This document shows positions 1 through 8,673 of a stretch of 52,786 nt of DNA, one piece after another. A program made the translations under genes and the position numbers. The notes beneath the pieces are model-generated. The model worked only from the letters and a program-made list of their open reading frames with translations. It was not told where the DNA came from and ran no database searches. This DNA is from Bacteroidota bacterium (GTDB lineage Bacteria > Bacteroidota > Bacteroidia > Chitinophagales > Saprospiraceae), in assembly GCA_963169325.1 (NCBI GenBank), contig CAUJEY010000204.1:1-52786 (forward strand), written 5' to 3'. Position 1 is the stretch's first letter; every line of letters starts with the position of its first letter.

Positions 1-297
1 GGATTTTACGATGTCGCCGGCGCTGGTTTCGCCGATGCGAAAATCCGTGCGATTGGAGTTGAAAATGATTTCCGGTTGCAGGAAAACCGTGTTGCCGATG
101 CGGAACCAGGCGCCGAACTGCGTACCGAATTTCAAATCATCGACGCCGAAACTAAAGGACGTGTCACCGGTACCGATCGTAATGTCTTCAGGGTTTTTCA
201 ATTGAGTCTGAAAACCGCCTTTTAAACCGAAAGCGAATTGCGCCTGGGCGGCGGCGGCGCAAAGAAGCAGGATGGATACTACAAGAAAGTGTTTCAT
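1..297 (-). CDS. Outer-membrane beta-barrel protein, N-terminal part (runs off the window)
   Basis: The minus-strand frame is open from an ATG at 297 to the window edge (99 codons). The N-terminus is a signal peptide: MKHFLVV, a hydrophobic core, then AAAAQAQ as the cleavage region. The mature part begins FAFGLKGGFQTQ and has alternating polar/hydrophobic strands with Gly and aromatic residues (FGTQFGAWFRIG, FLQPEIIFNS). This is how porin-like eight-stranded barrels of Bacteroidota (outer membrane protein beta-barrel domain, PF13568 type) begin. It should sit in the outer membrane; the ligand cannot be inferred. The remainder lies outside the window. Confidence 0.75.
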   Translation of the reverse strand, partial: MKHFLVVSILLLCAAAAQAQFAFGLKGGFQTQLKNPEDITIGTGDTSFSFGVDDLKFGTQFGAWFRIGNTVFLQPEIIFNSNRTDFRIGETSAGDIVKS

Positions 298-469
298 ACG
301 AGTTCAGATTTTAATGCCGAAAAAACGGTGGGGGAATCTTCATCGTACATACCGGGCGCAAAACGGACCCGGTTTAACCTAATCTTAAAATTGAAGTTTA
401 ATAAAATGTAAAAATACGAACGGACATTATTCTACACGTCGATTTTTAAACAATACTGATTCACCCATG

Positions 470-1048
470 TCAACGCCGACGAATATTTTTGCTTAAAAAC
501 CGCTCCGCCCGTTCAAAGCGCATGGTTTCCAGATTGCCGTCGCCAAAAAAATCAAATCGAACCAGGTTGTACTGATCCGAAAAAACATCGAGCAAAATCT
601 GATTGTGCAGTTCGATCGCATACGTCTCCGCGGGCGAAAAAGCGTCAGCCACCCATTCCACTTGCAATACCGGATCCCGAAATTCGGCTTTTACATAGCG
701 CAACGACACCGGTACGCCGTTGATTTTCAATTGAAAATACTTTTTTACAAAAGCATCGAGCAAACGATCGTTTTCCCGCGAAGGATGGCGCAAATCGAGT
801 TCCCGACCACTTTGTTTTTCCAGTGTGACCTCCAGATCGTCCTGAAAAAATTTGAACCGAAAACCAAGTTGCCGCTTTTCCGGCAAATGTTTGACGTCGC
901 AAACGCACATTTTCAAAGGATGCGCCGGTAAGCCCTGCTTCGTAAACCCGTAAACGGCAAGCAGGGTCATCACGCCTACGGCTTTTATTAATCCGGCAGC
1001 ACAGTGAATCTGATCGAAGCCGATAGGAAAATAGGTGTAAAAGGTCAT
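470..1048 (-). CDS. DUF6702 family protein
   Basis: About 192 residues. A hydrophobic segment (roughly residues 20-35) precedes the motif HPLKMCVCDVKH and then FRFKFFQDDLEVTLEK, which matches the DUF6702 family of Bacteroidota. No enzymatic role is known for that family. I chose the ATG at 1048. A TTG at 1054 in the same frame would overlap the stop codon of the upstream phosphoesterase gene (TGA at 1051-1053). In either case the two genes are translationally adjacent and probably co-transcribed. The N-terminal hydrophobic stretch suggests export or membrane anchoring. Function unknown. Confidence 0.75.
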   Translation of the reverse strand: MTFYTYFPIGFDQIHCAAGLIKAVGVMTLLAVYGFTKQGLPAHPLKMCVCDVKHLPEKRQLGFRFKFFQDDLEVTLEKQSGRELDLRHPSRENDRLLDAFVKKYFQLKINGVPVSLRYVKAEFRDPVLQVEWVADAFSPAETYAIELHNQILLDVFSDQYNLVRFDFFGDGNLETMRFERAERFLSKNIRRR

Positions 1049-1050
1049 AG

Positions 1051-4000
1051 TCAAATTTTTACCACTATTGCATGTACGCGCTCCAGGGTTTCAGCCTGAA
1101 GTTCGATCCGGTACACACCCGGCGGCAAGGCGCCGAGGTCGGCTTCATTGTGCGTCAGTGTTGTTTGCATGACCAATTGATTGTACATTGAATATACCAA
1201 AACCGTACTGCCGGCCAACGAGGGTACGTTCCGGAAAAATATCGCTCCTTTTGTCGGATTGGGCGAAATCAAAAGTGCTGAAAGGCCCGGCGGTGTATGC
1301 GTGGACACACTGGTTTCGACCCGCACATACACTTGCGGCGAAGTGGATGGCATACCGCCCTCATCGGTCGCGCGGGCGGTGAGCAGGTACGCTCCGGTGG
1401 GCACATTGGTCCAGTTGAAAAAGTAGGGAACGCCGTCGTTGTCTTCGCCGATTTTGTCTTCGTTGGCAAAAAACTCGACCAGCGGCACGCTTCCTTCCGC
1501 ATCGTTTGCCGTTGCAACCAGCGTAATCTGAGCCGGCGCGGTGTACACGCTGCTGTCTGCCGGATTGAGCAAACTTACATTTGGAGCGGTGTTAACCAGC
1601 ACGATTACATCCACGGGCGTCGATACGCTGTGGGCGCCGAGGTTGTCGGTGGCGCGGGCCGTGAGGGTATGAATACCTGCCGGGGCATTGTCCCAGACAA
1701 AGGCGTAAGGTAGGCCGTCCACATCTTCATAAATTTTTTGTGTGCCGTTGAAAAATTCCACCACCGACACCGTGCCGTCCGCGTCGGCGGCATTGGCGCT
1801 GATGGCGATACTCGCGGGAGCGGTATAAATACTGTTTGGCGCGGGGGCGGTGATGACAACGCCGGGCGCGAGGTTGCTTTCCTTCCGGTACAGTTGCAAG
1901 ACCTCGGCATCGCTGAGCGCGCGTTCCCAGAGGATGAGTTCGTCGAGCGCGCCGTCGTGTACCCAGTTTTCGTTTTCGTCCAAATAGGCGCCGATGACAA
2001 ACCTGTCGCTGGCCAGGCCGGCGTACACGATGTCGCCGTTTTGGGCTGTACTGCTGTTTTTCAACAGACCATTGACGAAAATTTTTAACAACGCGCCATT
2101 GTAGGTGACGGTTACATAATACCATTCACTCAGGTTGAAATCTTCAGTGTCGGTCAGGTAGGTCATGCCGGAAGCGTTTTCCGTCATCAGGGCGATGGAG
2201 AAACGTTGGTTGCGTGTACCGAGCACCCAGCCTTTTTCAAAAGACCCGTTATCCTGAATATTACCGATAAAACCGCCCCAGTTGTCGGCGTTGTTGACCT
2301 TCACCCAGCCACTCACAGCCATTTGCACCACCGGCAGACCGACGCCGGCATCTACGCCACTGCGCACGATGATGGACTCACTGTTGTCGAAGGCGGCCAC
2401 TTGCCCGCGTACGGGTTCATCTTGTGGGAAGGTAACGCCGGCGGGCGGCACCGTGCCGTCGAAGCCGTGGCCGGTGGCGTCGATGGCGTCGCCGTTAAAA
2501 TGCCACCAGGCGATAGGTTCGAACACCAGTGGCATTTGGCCGTTTTGGGCATGGAAGGCCATTGGTTCGCTCCATTCGCTCCATTCCAGATTCTGGTCGC
2601 GGTAGCGCACACGAATCCAGTTTTTACCCTGAAAAACCTGTGTGGAATCCACCGTTATCTTAAAAATATTGACCCCGGCCATTTGATCAATCGGTGAAAA
2701 ATAGGCGGCACTTTCGATCTGATAAAAATTTTCAAAATCGCGTTTCAGGTCAACAATCAGGTTATGGTCAAAATCTCCCGAAGCGCCCGAAATCTGGAAC
2801 TGGGTGGAATTGTTCAGTTCACCGGCCGGCGAAAAATAGGGCGAGCCTTCAAACGTGTAGGGCAGGGTCACGAGGGTGTCGGCCAAAGGGAACAGGCTTG
2901 GCTGAGCGGGCTGCGGCTTTCCGAAGTAGCGGTGAAACCGGTCAATCAGCACATTCTGCATCGTATATTCGAAGTTGCCGGTGGTATAACATTCCACATC
3001 CATCGTCCCTGCATCAAGGTCAATATCCATAATCTGATAAGTCGAAACATCGAACGACCGCTGCACGTCGGGGTAGTCCTGCTCCTCGTTTTCGTTCCAG
3101 TTCTGAATCAGGCCTCCGCCACCGCTGATGACCTCCCACAACGACGAGTCGCGATTGCTGCCGCGGGCGTACATGTGCGAGTGCCCGGAGGTGTACATGG
3201 CAGCCTTTTCGGAAGCGCGCAAGGCCGGAATGATTTGTTCGCGGATATACGCCGAGCCGTCTGAGACCCAGTTTTCGCAGCGCAGCGGGTGGTGCGCCGT
3301 TCCGAACAGCATACGTACCGAGGGGTCGGCATTGGCGGTTTGCACCACGTCTTCGAGCCAGTCGGTCTGTCGGCTCCACCATTCGTTGGAATTCAACATA
3401 CAAAACAACACCTTGCCGAGGCGAAAGGCGTAGTAATGCTCGCCATCCTGTCCGGCTATATTGTTGTAAATCAATGCCGGATCGTCGAATTCGAAGTGCG
3501 GAAAATATAGCGAGAGATCGCTGTTCTGATAATACTCGTGGTTGCCGATCACCGTCATAGTCGGGATATTGGCCGACAAAACGCTGAGCGGATCGAAGTG
3601 CATGGAGGAATAGAGCGCCAGGATACCCTGGTCTACGTTGTCGCCCTGTTTGAGGATGAGATGTACGCTGTCTTCGAGATTGGGACCGTATTTTTCAATG
3701 AGTTTGGCTTTGGCGGCATTGAAGGTAGTGGTGGCATTGCCGGGATGCTGGGTGTCGCCGACGATCAACACGCGAATATGCCCGCCGGCATTCGCAGGCG
3801 TCGGGTACGTGCGAAACCGCGCTACGGGCGATACCTGAGTGCCGGTTTTTACCTGATAGAAATAGGCCGTATTCGGTTGTAAATTGTCGAGTTTGACCCG
3901 GTGCCAAAGGTTGTTGGGGGCAAACGTGTGTATATCGCCGCCGGCCACATTGTTCAGTGCATCGGGCGATTCTCCCCACAAAACGGTACTCTCCGTATCG

Positions 4001-4137
4001 GTGGTAGTGCGCCAGCCGATCCAGATGGAATGGTCGGTGGCCGATTGCAGGTAAGGTTTGAGCGTTTGTGCGGTGAGCAGGAGTGGCGACAAGAAAAGGA
4101 GGCCGGCAGGCAGGCCGAAAACAAAGCGGTTCTTCAT
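1051..4137 (-). CDS. Secreted purple-acid-phosphatase-like metallophosphoesterase with LamG, Ig-like repeats and T9SS type A signal
   Basis: 1028 residues. A signal peptide (1-24, ending LLLTAQ) is followed by a fibronectin-like N-domain (about 25-112) typical of purple acid phosphatases. The metallophosphoesterase core shows the metal-binding series GDT (127-129), GDN (165-167), GNHE (198-201), HH (282-283) and GHSH (318-321), so it should be catalytically competent. A LamG/concanavalin-like domain follows (about 545-755, starting WWHFNGDAIDA). Then come two near-identical Ig-like repeats, each with PLVEFF/VVEFF and TARATD. The final ~80 residues (SPNPTKG ... LPPGVYRIEL) are a T9SS type A sorting domain. 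It likely hydrolyses phosphoesters at the cell surface or outside; the LamG and Ig modules suggest polymer or glycan binding. It is the first gene of a pair with the DUF6702 gene. Confidence 0.88.
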   Translation of the reverse strand: MKNRFVFGLPAGLLFLSPLLLTAQTLKPYLQSATDHSIWIGWRTTTDTESTVLWGESPDALNNVAGGDIHTFAPNNLWHRVKLDNLQPNTAYFYQVKTGTQVSPVARFRTYPTPANAGGHIRVLIVGDTQHPGNATTTFNAAKAKLIEKYGPNLEDSVHLILKQGDNVDQGILALYSSMHFDPLSVLSANIPTMTVIGNHEYYQNSDLSLYFPHFEFDDPALIYNNIAGQDGEHYYAFRLGKVLFCMLNSNEWWSRQTDWLEDVVQTANADPSVRMLFGTAHHPLRCENWVSDGSAYIREQIIPALRASEKAAMYTSGHSHMYARGSNRDSSLWEVISGGGGLIQNWNENEEQDYPDVQRSFDVSTYQIMDIDLDAGTMDVECYTTGNFEYTMQNVLIDRFHRYFGKPQPAQPSLFPLADTLVTLPYTFEGSPYFSPAGELNNSTQFQISGASGDFDHNLIVDLKRDFENFYQIESAAYFSPIDQMAGVNIFKITVDSTQVFQGKNWIRVRYRDQNLEWSEWSEPMAFHAQNGQMPLVFEPIAWWHFNGDAIDATGHGFDGTVPPAGVTFPQDEPVRGQVAAFDNSESIIVRSGVDAGVGLPVVQMAVSGWVKVNNADNWGGFIGNIQDNGSFEKGWVLGTRNQRFSIALMTENASGMTYLTDTEDFNLSEWYYVTVTYNGALLKIFVNGLLKNSSTAQNGDIVYAGLASDRFVIGAYLDENENWVHDGALDELILWERALSDAEVLQLYRKESNLAPGVVITAPAPNSIYTAPASIAISANAADADGTVSVVEFFNGTQKIYEDVDGLPYAFVWDNAPAGIHTLTARATDNLGAHSVSTPVDVIVLVNTAPNVSLLNPADSSVYTAPAQITLVATANDAEGSVPLVEFFANEDKIGEDNDGVPYFFNWTNVPTGAYLLTARATDEGGMPSTSPQVYVRVETSVSTHTPPGLSALLISPNPTKGAIFFRNVPSLAGSTVLVYSMYNQLVMQTTLTHNEADLGALPPGVYRIELQAETLERVHAIVVKI

Positions 4138-4214
4138 TCAACTTCAAAAAATGGTGCGGTGTAAAATACGGCGTTTTTCCGTACTTAATGCCGGATGCGG
4201 CATTTACACCCTGA

Positions 4215-4249
4215 AAAAACAAAAGCCGGAGGCTCCCACCCCCGGCTTT
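4215..4249 (-). terminator. Rho-independent terminator
   Basis: An 8-bp stem AAAGCCGG (4222-4229) / CCGGCTTT (4242-4249) with a 12-nt loop is followed, reading the minus strand, by TGTTTTTT. It would stop transcripts arriving from the minus-strand ORF at 4625-5032 before they enter the phosphoesterase gene. Confidence 0.6.
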
Positions 4250-4624
4250 GCTATATTGTTTTCAAATGGTTTTTTCAGTTGTTTTGCCGGCTTTCCAGAG
4301 AGGCAATAGTTTTCACGGTGTTTTGGCAAATGCCGGGGGTATTTTAGCACTGGGTCATTAGCCACTTTTCTGGTCGAAAAAAAGGTTTCCGGGAGGGCGT
4401 CCCAAAAGTATTTTTCAGACGGCCCTCCCCGGGTTACAGATTACCGGTTAAAATGGAGTGGCTTCTTGAAGGGTTCATCTGGCTTTATTCGGAATACTGA
4501 CGTTTTGGCGTAAATGGTCTTGAGTGGCAGCGAATTACTTTTGAAACATTTGGCAGCACAAAGATGCAGGCCTCGTTTGGGTTAGAGTAATTACAAAATT
4601 TCCACTTTTTACTTTTGGAATTGG
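4250..4624. other. Non-coding stretch with an imperfect hairpin
   Basis: No convincing gene in this stretch. An imperfect hairpin lies at 4389-4432: CCGGGAGGGCGTC pairs with GACGGCCCTCCCCGG with two single-base bulges. It has no T-run, so it is not an obvious terminator. A TACTTTTG promoter-like box lies at 4610-4617 on the plus strand, inside a direct repeat of the promoter region at 5110-5139, but no plus-strand gene follows it. Confidence 0.4.
4591..4620 (+). repeat. Direct repeat, copy 1 (promoter-like, pairs with 5110-5139)
   Basis: By eye 25 of 30 positions match 5110-5139. Both copies contain TTACAAA at the left and TTTTTACTTTTG at the right. The two copies bracket the minus-strand ORF 4625-5032. 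Confidence 0.5.
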
Positions 4625-5032
4625 TCAGCCGGCTGCCGCAATGATCGTATTGCTGCCGGGTTTCACCGAAATTTCGATGGAGGAGCCGTCGATCAGGTGA
4701 AATTGTACAGAAAAGGTGAATCCATTGTTAGCATATTGCAGCGTCGTATCGTTCAACACGCTCAACGACTCAAAAACGCCGTTGTCGCAGGTGCCGATCG
4801 CTTCAATTTTTTGCGTTAATCCATTGTAAGCAAGCAAAACGCCGACTGAACCGACCGAGAGTTTCACATTCCCGGATGTGCCGCCAAACTGCCCCCAACC
4901 AAAAATGTAGGTGTTGTGCGCGGTGGCATTGGTGCTGAAATAGCCGGTGCTGAGGTTGCTGCAAAGTTGCCCGATTTGCTGATCGGCGGCACGTTCGATA
5001 ATAGTATCAAGAATAATAATGTTGTCTGCCAA
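4625..5032 (-). CDS. Hypothetical protein, 135 residues, TTG start
   Basis: Not recognised. The frame opens at a TTG (5030-5032); the only upstream in-frame alternative is an ATT at 5051-5053. The protein starts ADNIIILDTIIERAADQQ, has a Gly/Ser/Asn-rich middle (IFGWGQFGGTSGN) and a beta-rich C-terminus (FTFSVQFHLIDGSSIEISV). It has no signal peptide or membrane segment. A good -33/-7 promoter (5049-5083) lies directly upstream on the same strand and leaves only a very short leader, and a terminator lies downstream at 4215-4249. These signals support a real gene despite the unusual start. It could be a small beta-rich cytoplasmic protein; no function can be assigned. Confidence 0.5.
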   Translation of the reverse strand: MADNIIILDTIIERAADQQIGQLCSNLSTGYFSTNATAHNTYIFGWGQFGGTSGNVKLSVGSVGVLLAYNGLTQKIEAIGTCDNGVFESLSVLNDTTLQYANNGFTFSVQFHLIDGSSIEISVKPGSNTIIAAAG

Positions 5033-5048
5033 AGGTTTAAGTATTTTA

Positions 5049-5083
5049 TAAATTTACATCCATTGATTGTAACGCCACAAAAA
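5049..5083 (-). promoter_or_regulatory. Bacteroidota-type promoter for the 135-residue ORF
   Basis: Reading the minus strand: TTTTTG (5083-5078), a 21-nt spacer, then TAAATTTA (5056-5049). This is seven of eight positions of TANNTTTG at the expected spacing. Confidence 0.45.
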
Positions 5084-5102
5084 TGCGGCAGGGGCAGCAT
5101 TA

Positions 5103-5136
5103 TTTGTGATTACAAATTTTTTCATTTTTACTTTTG
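5103..5136 (+). promoter_or_regulatory. Bacteroidota-type promoter for the gene at 5153
   Basis: TTTG (5103-5106), a 22-nt spacer, then a perfect TACTTTTG (5129-5136). The ATG at 5153 follows 16 nt later, so the leader is very short. Confidence 0.6.
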
Positions 5137-5139
5137 AAA
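5110..5139 (+). repeat. Direct repeat, copy 2 (contains the 5153 promoter)
   Basis: Near-copy of 4591-4620; contains the TACTTTTG -7 box of the downstream gene. Confidence 0.5.
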
Positions 5140-5152
5140 AAAACGAAAAAGT

Positions 5153-6631
5153 ATGGAGCGCTCGGAATTAGTGCGTACGCTAAAAATTTTCGCTGAACAG
5201 GACCAGGAGCGGTTATTGCTTTTTTTACAATCGCCATATTGCACTGGCAACCTGGATACGGCACAGGAGTTAGCCTTGGTCCGGTATATTTTTGAAACAT
5301 TTAAAAAGGGCGAAAATGGCCTGGTTGATTTAGCCGGAGCGCAAATTTATGCAGCATTATACCCCAACCGGCCATTCAAACGCCCGACGATCAATAACCT
5401 GGCCTCGTCTACCCTGCGAATGATTCGCCGGTTTATGGAGGAGGAAGTATTGTCGAGGATGAAAAGACCGGTCAACGAACACGCTTCGATCATTAAGTAT
5501 CTGAGTGAAAAAGGCGCTGTTGATTTGTGTGAGAAATATATTAGTCGTTCTGACCGGATCGAACCAACGGAAGAAACCCTGGACGATCTGGACTTTTACT
5601 TGCTTTGGCGCGCCGAAGATGCCCGGTCGCAGTATCTGGGCATGCACAATCTTCTGACGGATGATTATAATTTGCAGAATTGTTTATCGGCGCTGGACAA
5701 ATTTTACCTCGCAGCCCGTTTAAACTCCCTGACAAACTTGTTCAATCAAAACCGGATTACACCGATACTAAGCCTGGAGGAGCGGCAAAAAATTATCGAC
5801 GAGTTAGCATATTGGGAGTACTCGCCGTTTTTCAAGCAACCCCTGATACAATTGTATTATAAGGTTTTGCTCTTTTTTCATTTGGACGGCGAAGAAGCCA
5901 ACCAGGCCTTTGACGAATTTATGGAAATGCTGCAAGTACATGAAAAAGCGTTGTCTCCCTTTTATTTGAAACGAATGGAATCGTTTGCTTATAATTACTG
6001 CGTAAGGCGTTTTACCTTGGAAAAGTACCGCAATATTCTGTTTCAGTTATTCCAACGCTGGATACAACCGGAAAGACTCGCTCAGTATGAGTTGATCCAG
6101 TCGCATGAACTAATAACCATGGTGCAAACGGGCCTTGCTGGCAACCGATATGATTGGGTGCATACCTTTTTGGAATCCTGGAAAAACCGTATTCAGGGCG
6201 CCCAACCATCCGAAGATTATTATCAGTTTAACCGGGCGTTGTTACTTTTTCAACAAGGTGAATATGATCAGGCAAGGGACATCGTCGTACGGCTGAACTT
6301 CCATGAAATGCAATATAAGTACCACGCCAAAACCCTGGAAATCAAACTGTTTTTTGAAACAGGTGAAAAGGATTTTGATCTGTTCGAAAGTAAGTTAAAC
6401 AGTCTTAACGTGGGGCTTTCCCGCGAAACAAAAATGACCAAAGAGAAAAAGAAACGCTACACGCAGTTCGTCAACTTTATGATGCGTCTTAATCGCTGGC
6501 GCGGCCAGCCGGATTCCGATATAAAAAGATTAGAAAAAATTCGGGAGGATGTGCGTAATGCTCAAAATACGGCTGAATGGCGCTGGTTAATGCAGAAATT
6601 GGAACAGTTGGACAAAAACCAAAATACCTGA
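5153..6631 (+). CDS. Helical-repeat protein of unknown function, paralogue of 13761-15167
   Basis: 492 residues, no signal peptide, almost entirely predicted alpha-helical with TPR-like spacing of Tyr/Phe/Leu and Ala. It starts MERSELVRTLKIFAEQDQER and carries FLQSPY (about 25-30). A C-terminal segment reads KTLEIKLFFETGEKD, followed by a basic MTKEKKKRY stretch. The protein at 13761-15167 has the same order: LRSPFF near the N-terminus and KTLQLKIYYETGEFD near the C-terminus. The two are therefore diverged paralogues. No catalytic motif is visible, so a scaffold or regulatory role is possible, but that is inference. The gene stands alone, convergent with the DAHP synthase gene (8-bp gap). Confidence 0.8.
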   Translation: MERSELVRTLKIFAEQDQERLLLFLQSPYCTGNLDTAQELALVRYIFETFKKGENGLVDLAGAQIYAALYPNRPFKRPTINNLASSTLRMIRRFMEEEVLSRMKRPVNEHASIIKYLSEKGAVDLCEKYISRSDRIEPTEETLDDLDFYLLWRAEDARSQYLGMHNLLTDDYNLQNCLSALDKFYLAARLNSLTNLFNQNRITPILSLEERQKIIDELAYWEYSPFFKQPLIQLYYKVLLFFHLDGEEANQAFDEFMEMLQVHEKALSPFYLKRMESFAYNYCVRRFTLEKYRNILFQLFQRWIQPERLAQYELIQSHELITMVQTGLAGNRYDWVHTFLESWKNRIQGAQPSEDYYQFNRALLLFQQGEYDQARDIVVRLNFHEMQYKYHAKTLEIKLFFETGEKDFDLFESKLNSLNVGLSRETKMTKEKKKRYTQFVNFMMRLNRWRGQPDSDIKRLEKIREDVRNAQNTAEWRWLMQKLEQLDKNQNT

Positions 6632-6639
6632 AAACCAAC

Positions 6640-7716
6640 CTAATCCCTAAACCTTACCCCGGCCCCGGCATGCAAAACCGTATGCTGATGCGAAATACTC
6701 TCCTGATGCACCGCTGTGAGGTATTTTTCCACAAACTCCTCGCTCAGGCCCCGTGCCTGCCCTTGCGCAAACGCTTTTTCCAGAATCTCATTCCAGCGCG
6801 CCGTTTGCAAAATGGAGATGTTGTTGCGGCGTTTGTAGCGCCCGATGTCTTCCGCCAATCGCATCCGGCGTGCCAGCAGGTTGAACAGTTCGAGGTCGAC
6901 CTCGTCTATTTTGTGCCGCAGGTTTTCCAGATTTTCTAAAAAATCGGCGTTGTCTGTGGTTTCCCGGCGCACGATGAGGCGGCCGGCCAATTCACCGTAA
7001 GTAAAAGGCGTGATCTGTTGTTTGGCATCGCTCCAGGCCTGATCGGGCGTGCAGTGTACTTCGGTCATCAAGCCGTCGTAGTTCAGGTCGAGTGCCTGTT
7101 GGGCTACTTCGAGCAGGTCGTCGCGGTTGCCGCAAATATGGCTGTTGTCGCATATCAGCGGCAATTCCGGCATCCGGCGGCGCAGTTCAATGGGTATTTC
7201 CCAATACGGCGCGTTGCGAAACTTGCTTTTCGCGTAGGCCGAAAATCCGCGGTGTATGGCCCCTACCTGTGTGACGCCGGCATTCCGGATCCGCTCGATG
7301 GCACCGATCCACAAATCCAGATCGGGATTCACCGGATTTTTTACCAACACCGGCACATCCACTCCGCGCAGGGCATCGGCAATTTCCTGTACCGAAAACG
7401 GATTGACCGTGGTGCGGGCGCCCACCCAAAGCACATCCACCCCGAATTTGAGGGCCTCGTACACCTGGTTGGCGTTGGCTACCTCAATGGTGGTGCGCAA
7501 GCCGGTTTCGGCCTTCACCCGGCGCAACCAGGGCAGTGCCGAGGCGCCGTTTCCTTCGAAAGCGCCCGGGCGGGTGCGTGGTTTCCATACGCCGGCGCGA
7601 AAAAGGTCGATGCCCAGCGGGACCAATTCATGCGCGACGGCCAGTACTTGTTCCTCCGTTTCCGCCGAACAGGGGCCGGCGATGAGGAATGGGCGGGAAG
7701 CGTGTTTTTGAAACAT
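6640..7716 (-). CDS. Bifunctional 3-deoxy-7-phosphoheptulonate synthase / chorismate mutase type II
   Basis: 358 residues. The N-terminal part is a type I-beta DAHP synthase that condenses phosphoenolpyruvate with erythrose 4-phosphate. Visible motifs are GPCSAE (14-19), KPRTRPG (45-51), GART (99-102), KNP (126-128), HRGFS (155-159) and DNSH (190-193), all on the PEP/metal-binding side of the barrel. Residues ~262-345 form an AroQ-type all-helical chorismate mutase (LRHKIDEVD, LLARRM, IGRYKRR). The enzyme thus supplies both the first step of the shikimate pathway and the chorismate-to-prephenate step. It is the last gene of the pheA-aminotransferase-tyrA operon. The 98-bp gap to tyrA holds a palindromic repeat. 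The C-terminal mutase arrangement is the common one in Bacteroidota. Confidence 0.95.
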   Translation of the reverse strand: MFQKHASRPFLIAGPCSAETEEQVLAVAHELVPLGIDLFRAGVWKPRTRPGAFEGNGASALPWLRRVKAETGLRTTIEVANANQVYEALKFGVDVLWVGARTTVNPFSVQEIADALRGVDVPVLVKNPVNPDLDLWIGAIERIRNAGVTQVGAIHRGFSAYAKSKFRNAPYWEIPIELRRRMPELPLICDNSHICGNRDDLLEVAQQALDLNYDGLMTEVHCTPDQAWSDAKQQITPFTYGELAGRLIVRRETTDNADFLENLENLRHKIDEVDLELFNLLARRMRLAEDIGRYKRRNNISILQTARWNEILEKAFAQGQARGLSEEFVEKYLTAVHQESISHQHTVLHAGAGVRFRD

Positions 7717-7724
7717 GAGATTTA

Positions 7725-7803
7725 GTTATGAGTTATGAGTTATGAGTTATGAGTTATGAGTTATCTTATTCGGCATAGCTCATAACTTATAACTCATAAC
7801 TTA
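7725..7803. repeat. Palindromic GTTATGA heptamer repeat, copy 1
   Basis: Five exact tandem copies of GTTATGA (7725-7759) plus GTTAT. A short centre and then the complementary series CATAACTTATAACTCATAAC complete a long hairpin. On the minus strand the centre reads ATGCCGAATAAGATAAC, which recurs with one change (ATGCCGAGTAAGATAAC) at 22304-22358. It lies between two genes of one operon. Confidence 0.9.
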
Positions 7804-7814
7804 TTTTGACCACA

Positions 7815-8657
7815 TTAATCTATTATTCTCCGAATATCATTGGCATGGCGGATAAGTTGATCGAAGGTGTCGAAGTCGCGTTTGATTAGCAGGGTACGGA
7901 AGCGGCTAACGGTATTGATAAACTCGTCGAGTACATCGAGTACATGGTCGCGGTTTTGCTGAAAAATGGGAATCCAGGTATCCGGGTTGCTTTTCGCCAG
8001 GCGCACCGTGCTGCTGAATCCGCCGCTGGCCAGATCGAAAATGCGGTTTTCTTCCCGCTCCTTTTCCAGCACCGTCAGGGCCAGGGCAAAAGATGCGATA
8101 TGCGATATGTGGCTGACGTAGGCCACATGTAAATCGTGCTCCGCGGCATTCAGGTGGATAATGCGCATTCCGAGCGATTCAAAAAGCCTTTTGGCCGTTT
8201 CCCCGGCATCGGGGTCGCTGTCTTCGGCGTCGCAGAAAACGCAACACTTGTTTTTAAACAAATCCGGCACGGCGGCTTCCGGCCCCGAATATTCCGTGCC
8301 CGCCATGGGGTGGGTGGCCACAAAACGCCCGCGTTTAGGGTGGTTTTTTATAGCCGTTATCACGGGGCCTTTGGTGGAACCCACATCTACAACGATTTGG
8401 TTATCTTCAATTTGTGACAATATTTTCGGTATGAGCATGGCCAGGCTGTTTACCGGGGTCGCCACGATAATCAGGTCGGATTGCAGGATGGCAATTTCCA
8501 TGGGTAGTATTCCATCTACTAAGCCCAGGGCCAGCGCCTGAGCTATGTGGGCAGGGTTTTGATCCGTGCCGCTTAATTGACCGGCAAAACCGTTTTTTCT
8601 GAGATCGATGGCTATTGAGCCGCCGATGAGTCCAAGTCCTATAATTGCGATCTTCAT
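7815..8657 (-). CDS. tyrA: Prephenate dehydrogenase
   Basis: 280 residues. It oxidatively decarboxylates prephenate to 4-hydroxyphenylpyruvate, the tyrosine branch. The N-terminal Rossmann fold shows GLGLIGGS (7-14). VDVGSTKG and ATHPMAGTEYSGP are characteristic of the TyrA family, as is the later NAAEHDLHVAYVSHISH with the conserved His residues. The C-terminal dimerisation helices follow (ASGGFSSTVRLAKSNP). There is no fused mutase or ACT domain, so feedback control must lie elsewhere, and the leader attenuator upstream of pheA is a good candidate. Third gene of the operon. Confidence 0.95.
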   Translation of the reverse strand: MKIAIIGLGLIGGSIAIDLRKNGFAGQLSGTDQNPAHIAQALALGLVDGILPMEIAILQSDLIIVATPVNSLAMLIPKILSQIEDNQIVVDVGSTKGPVITAIKNHPKRGRFVATHPMAGTEYSGPEAAVPDLFKNKCCVFCDAEDSDPDAGETAKRLFESLGMRIIHLNAAEHDLHVAYVSHISHIASFALALTVLEKEREENRIFDLASGGFSSTVRLAKSNPDTWIPIFQQNRDHVLDVLDEFINTVSRFRTLLIKRDFDTFDQLIRHANDIRRIID

Positions 8658-8673
8658 AGTTTGAGTTGTATGT

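Noticed and set aside
4389-4432. Terminator
   Set aside because: Hairpin has two bulges and no T-run on either strand; function cannot be claimed.
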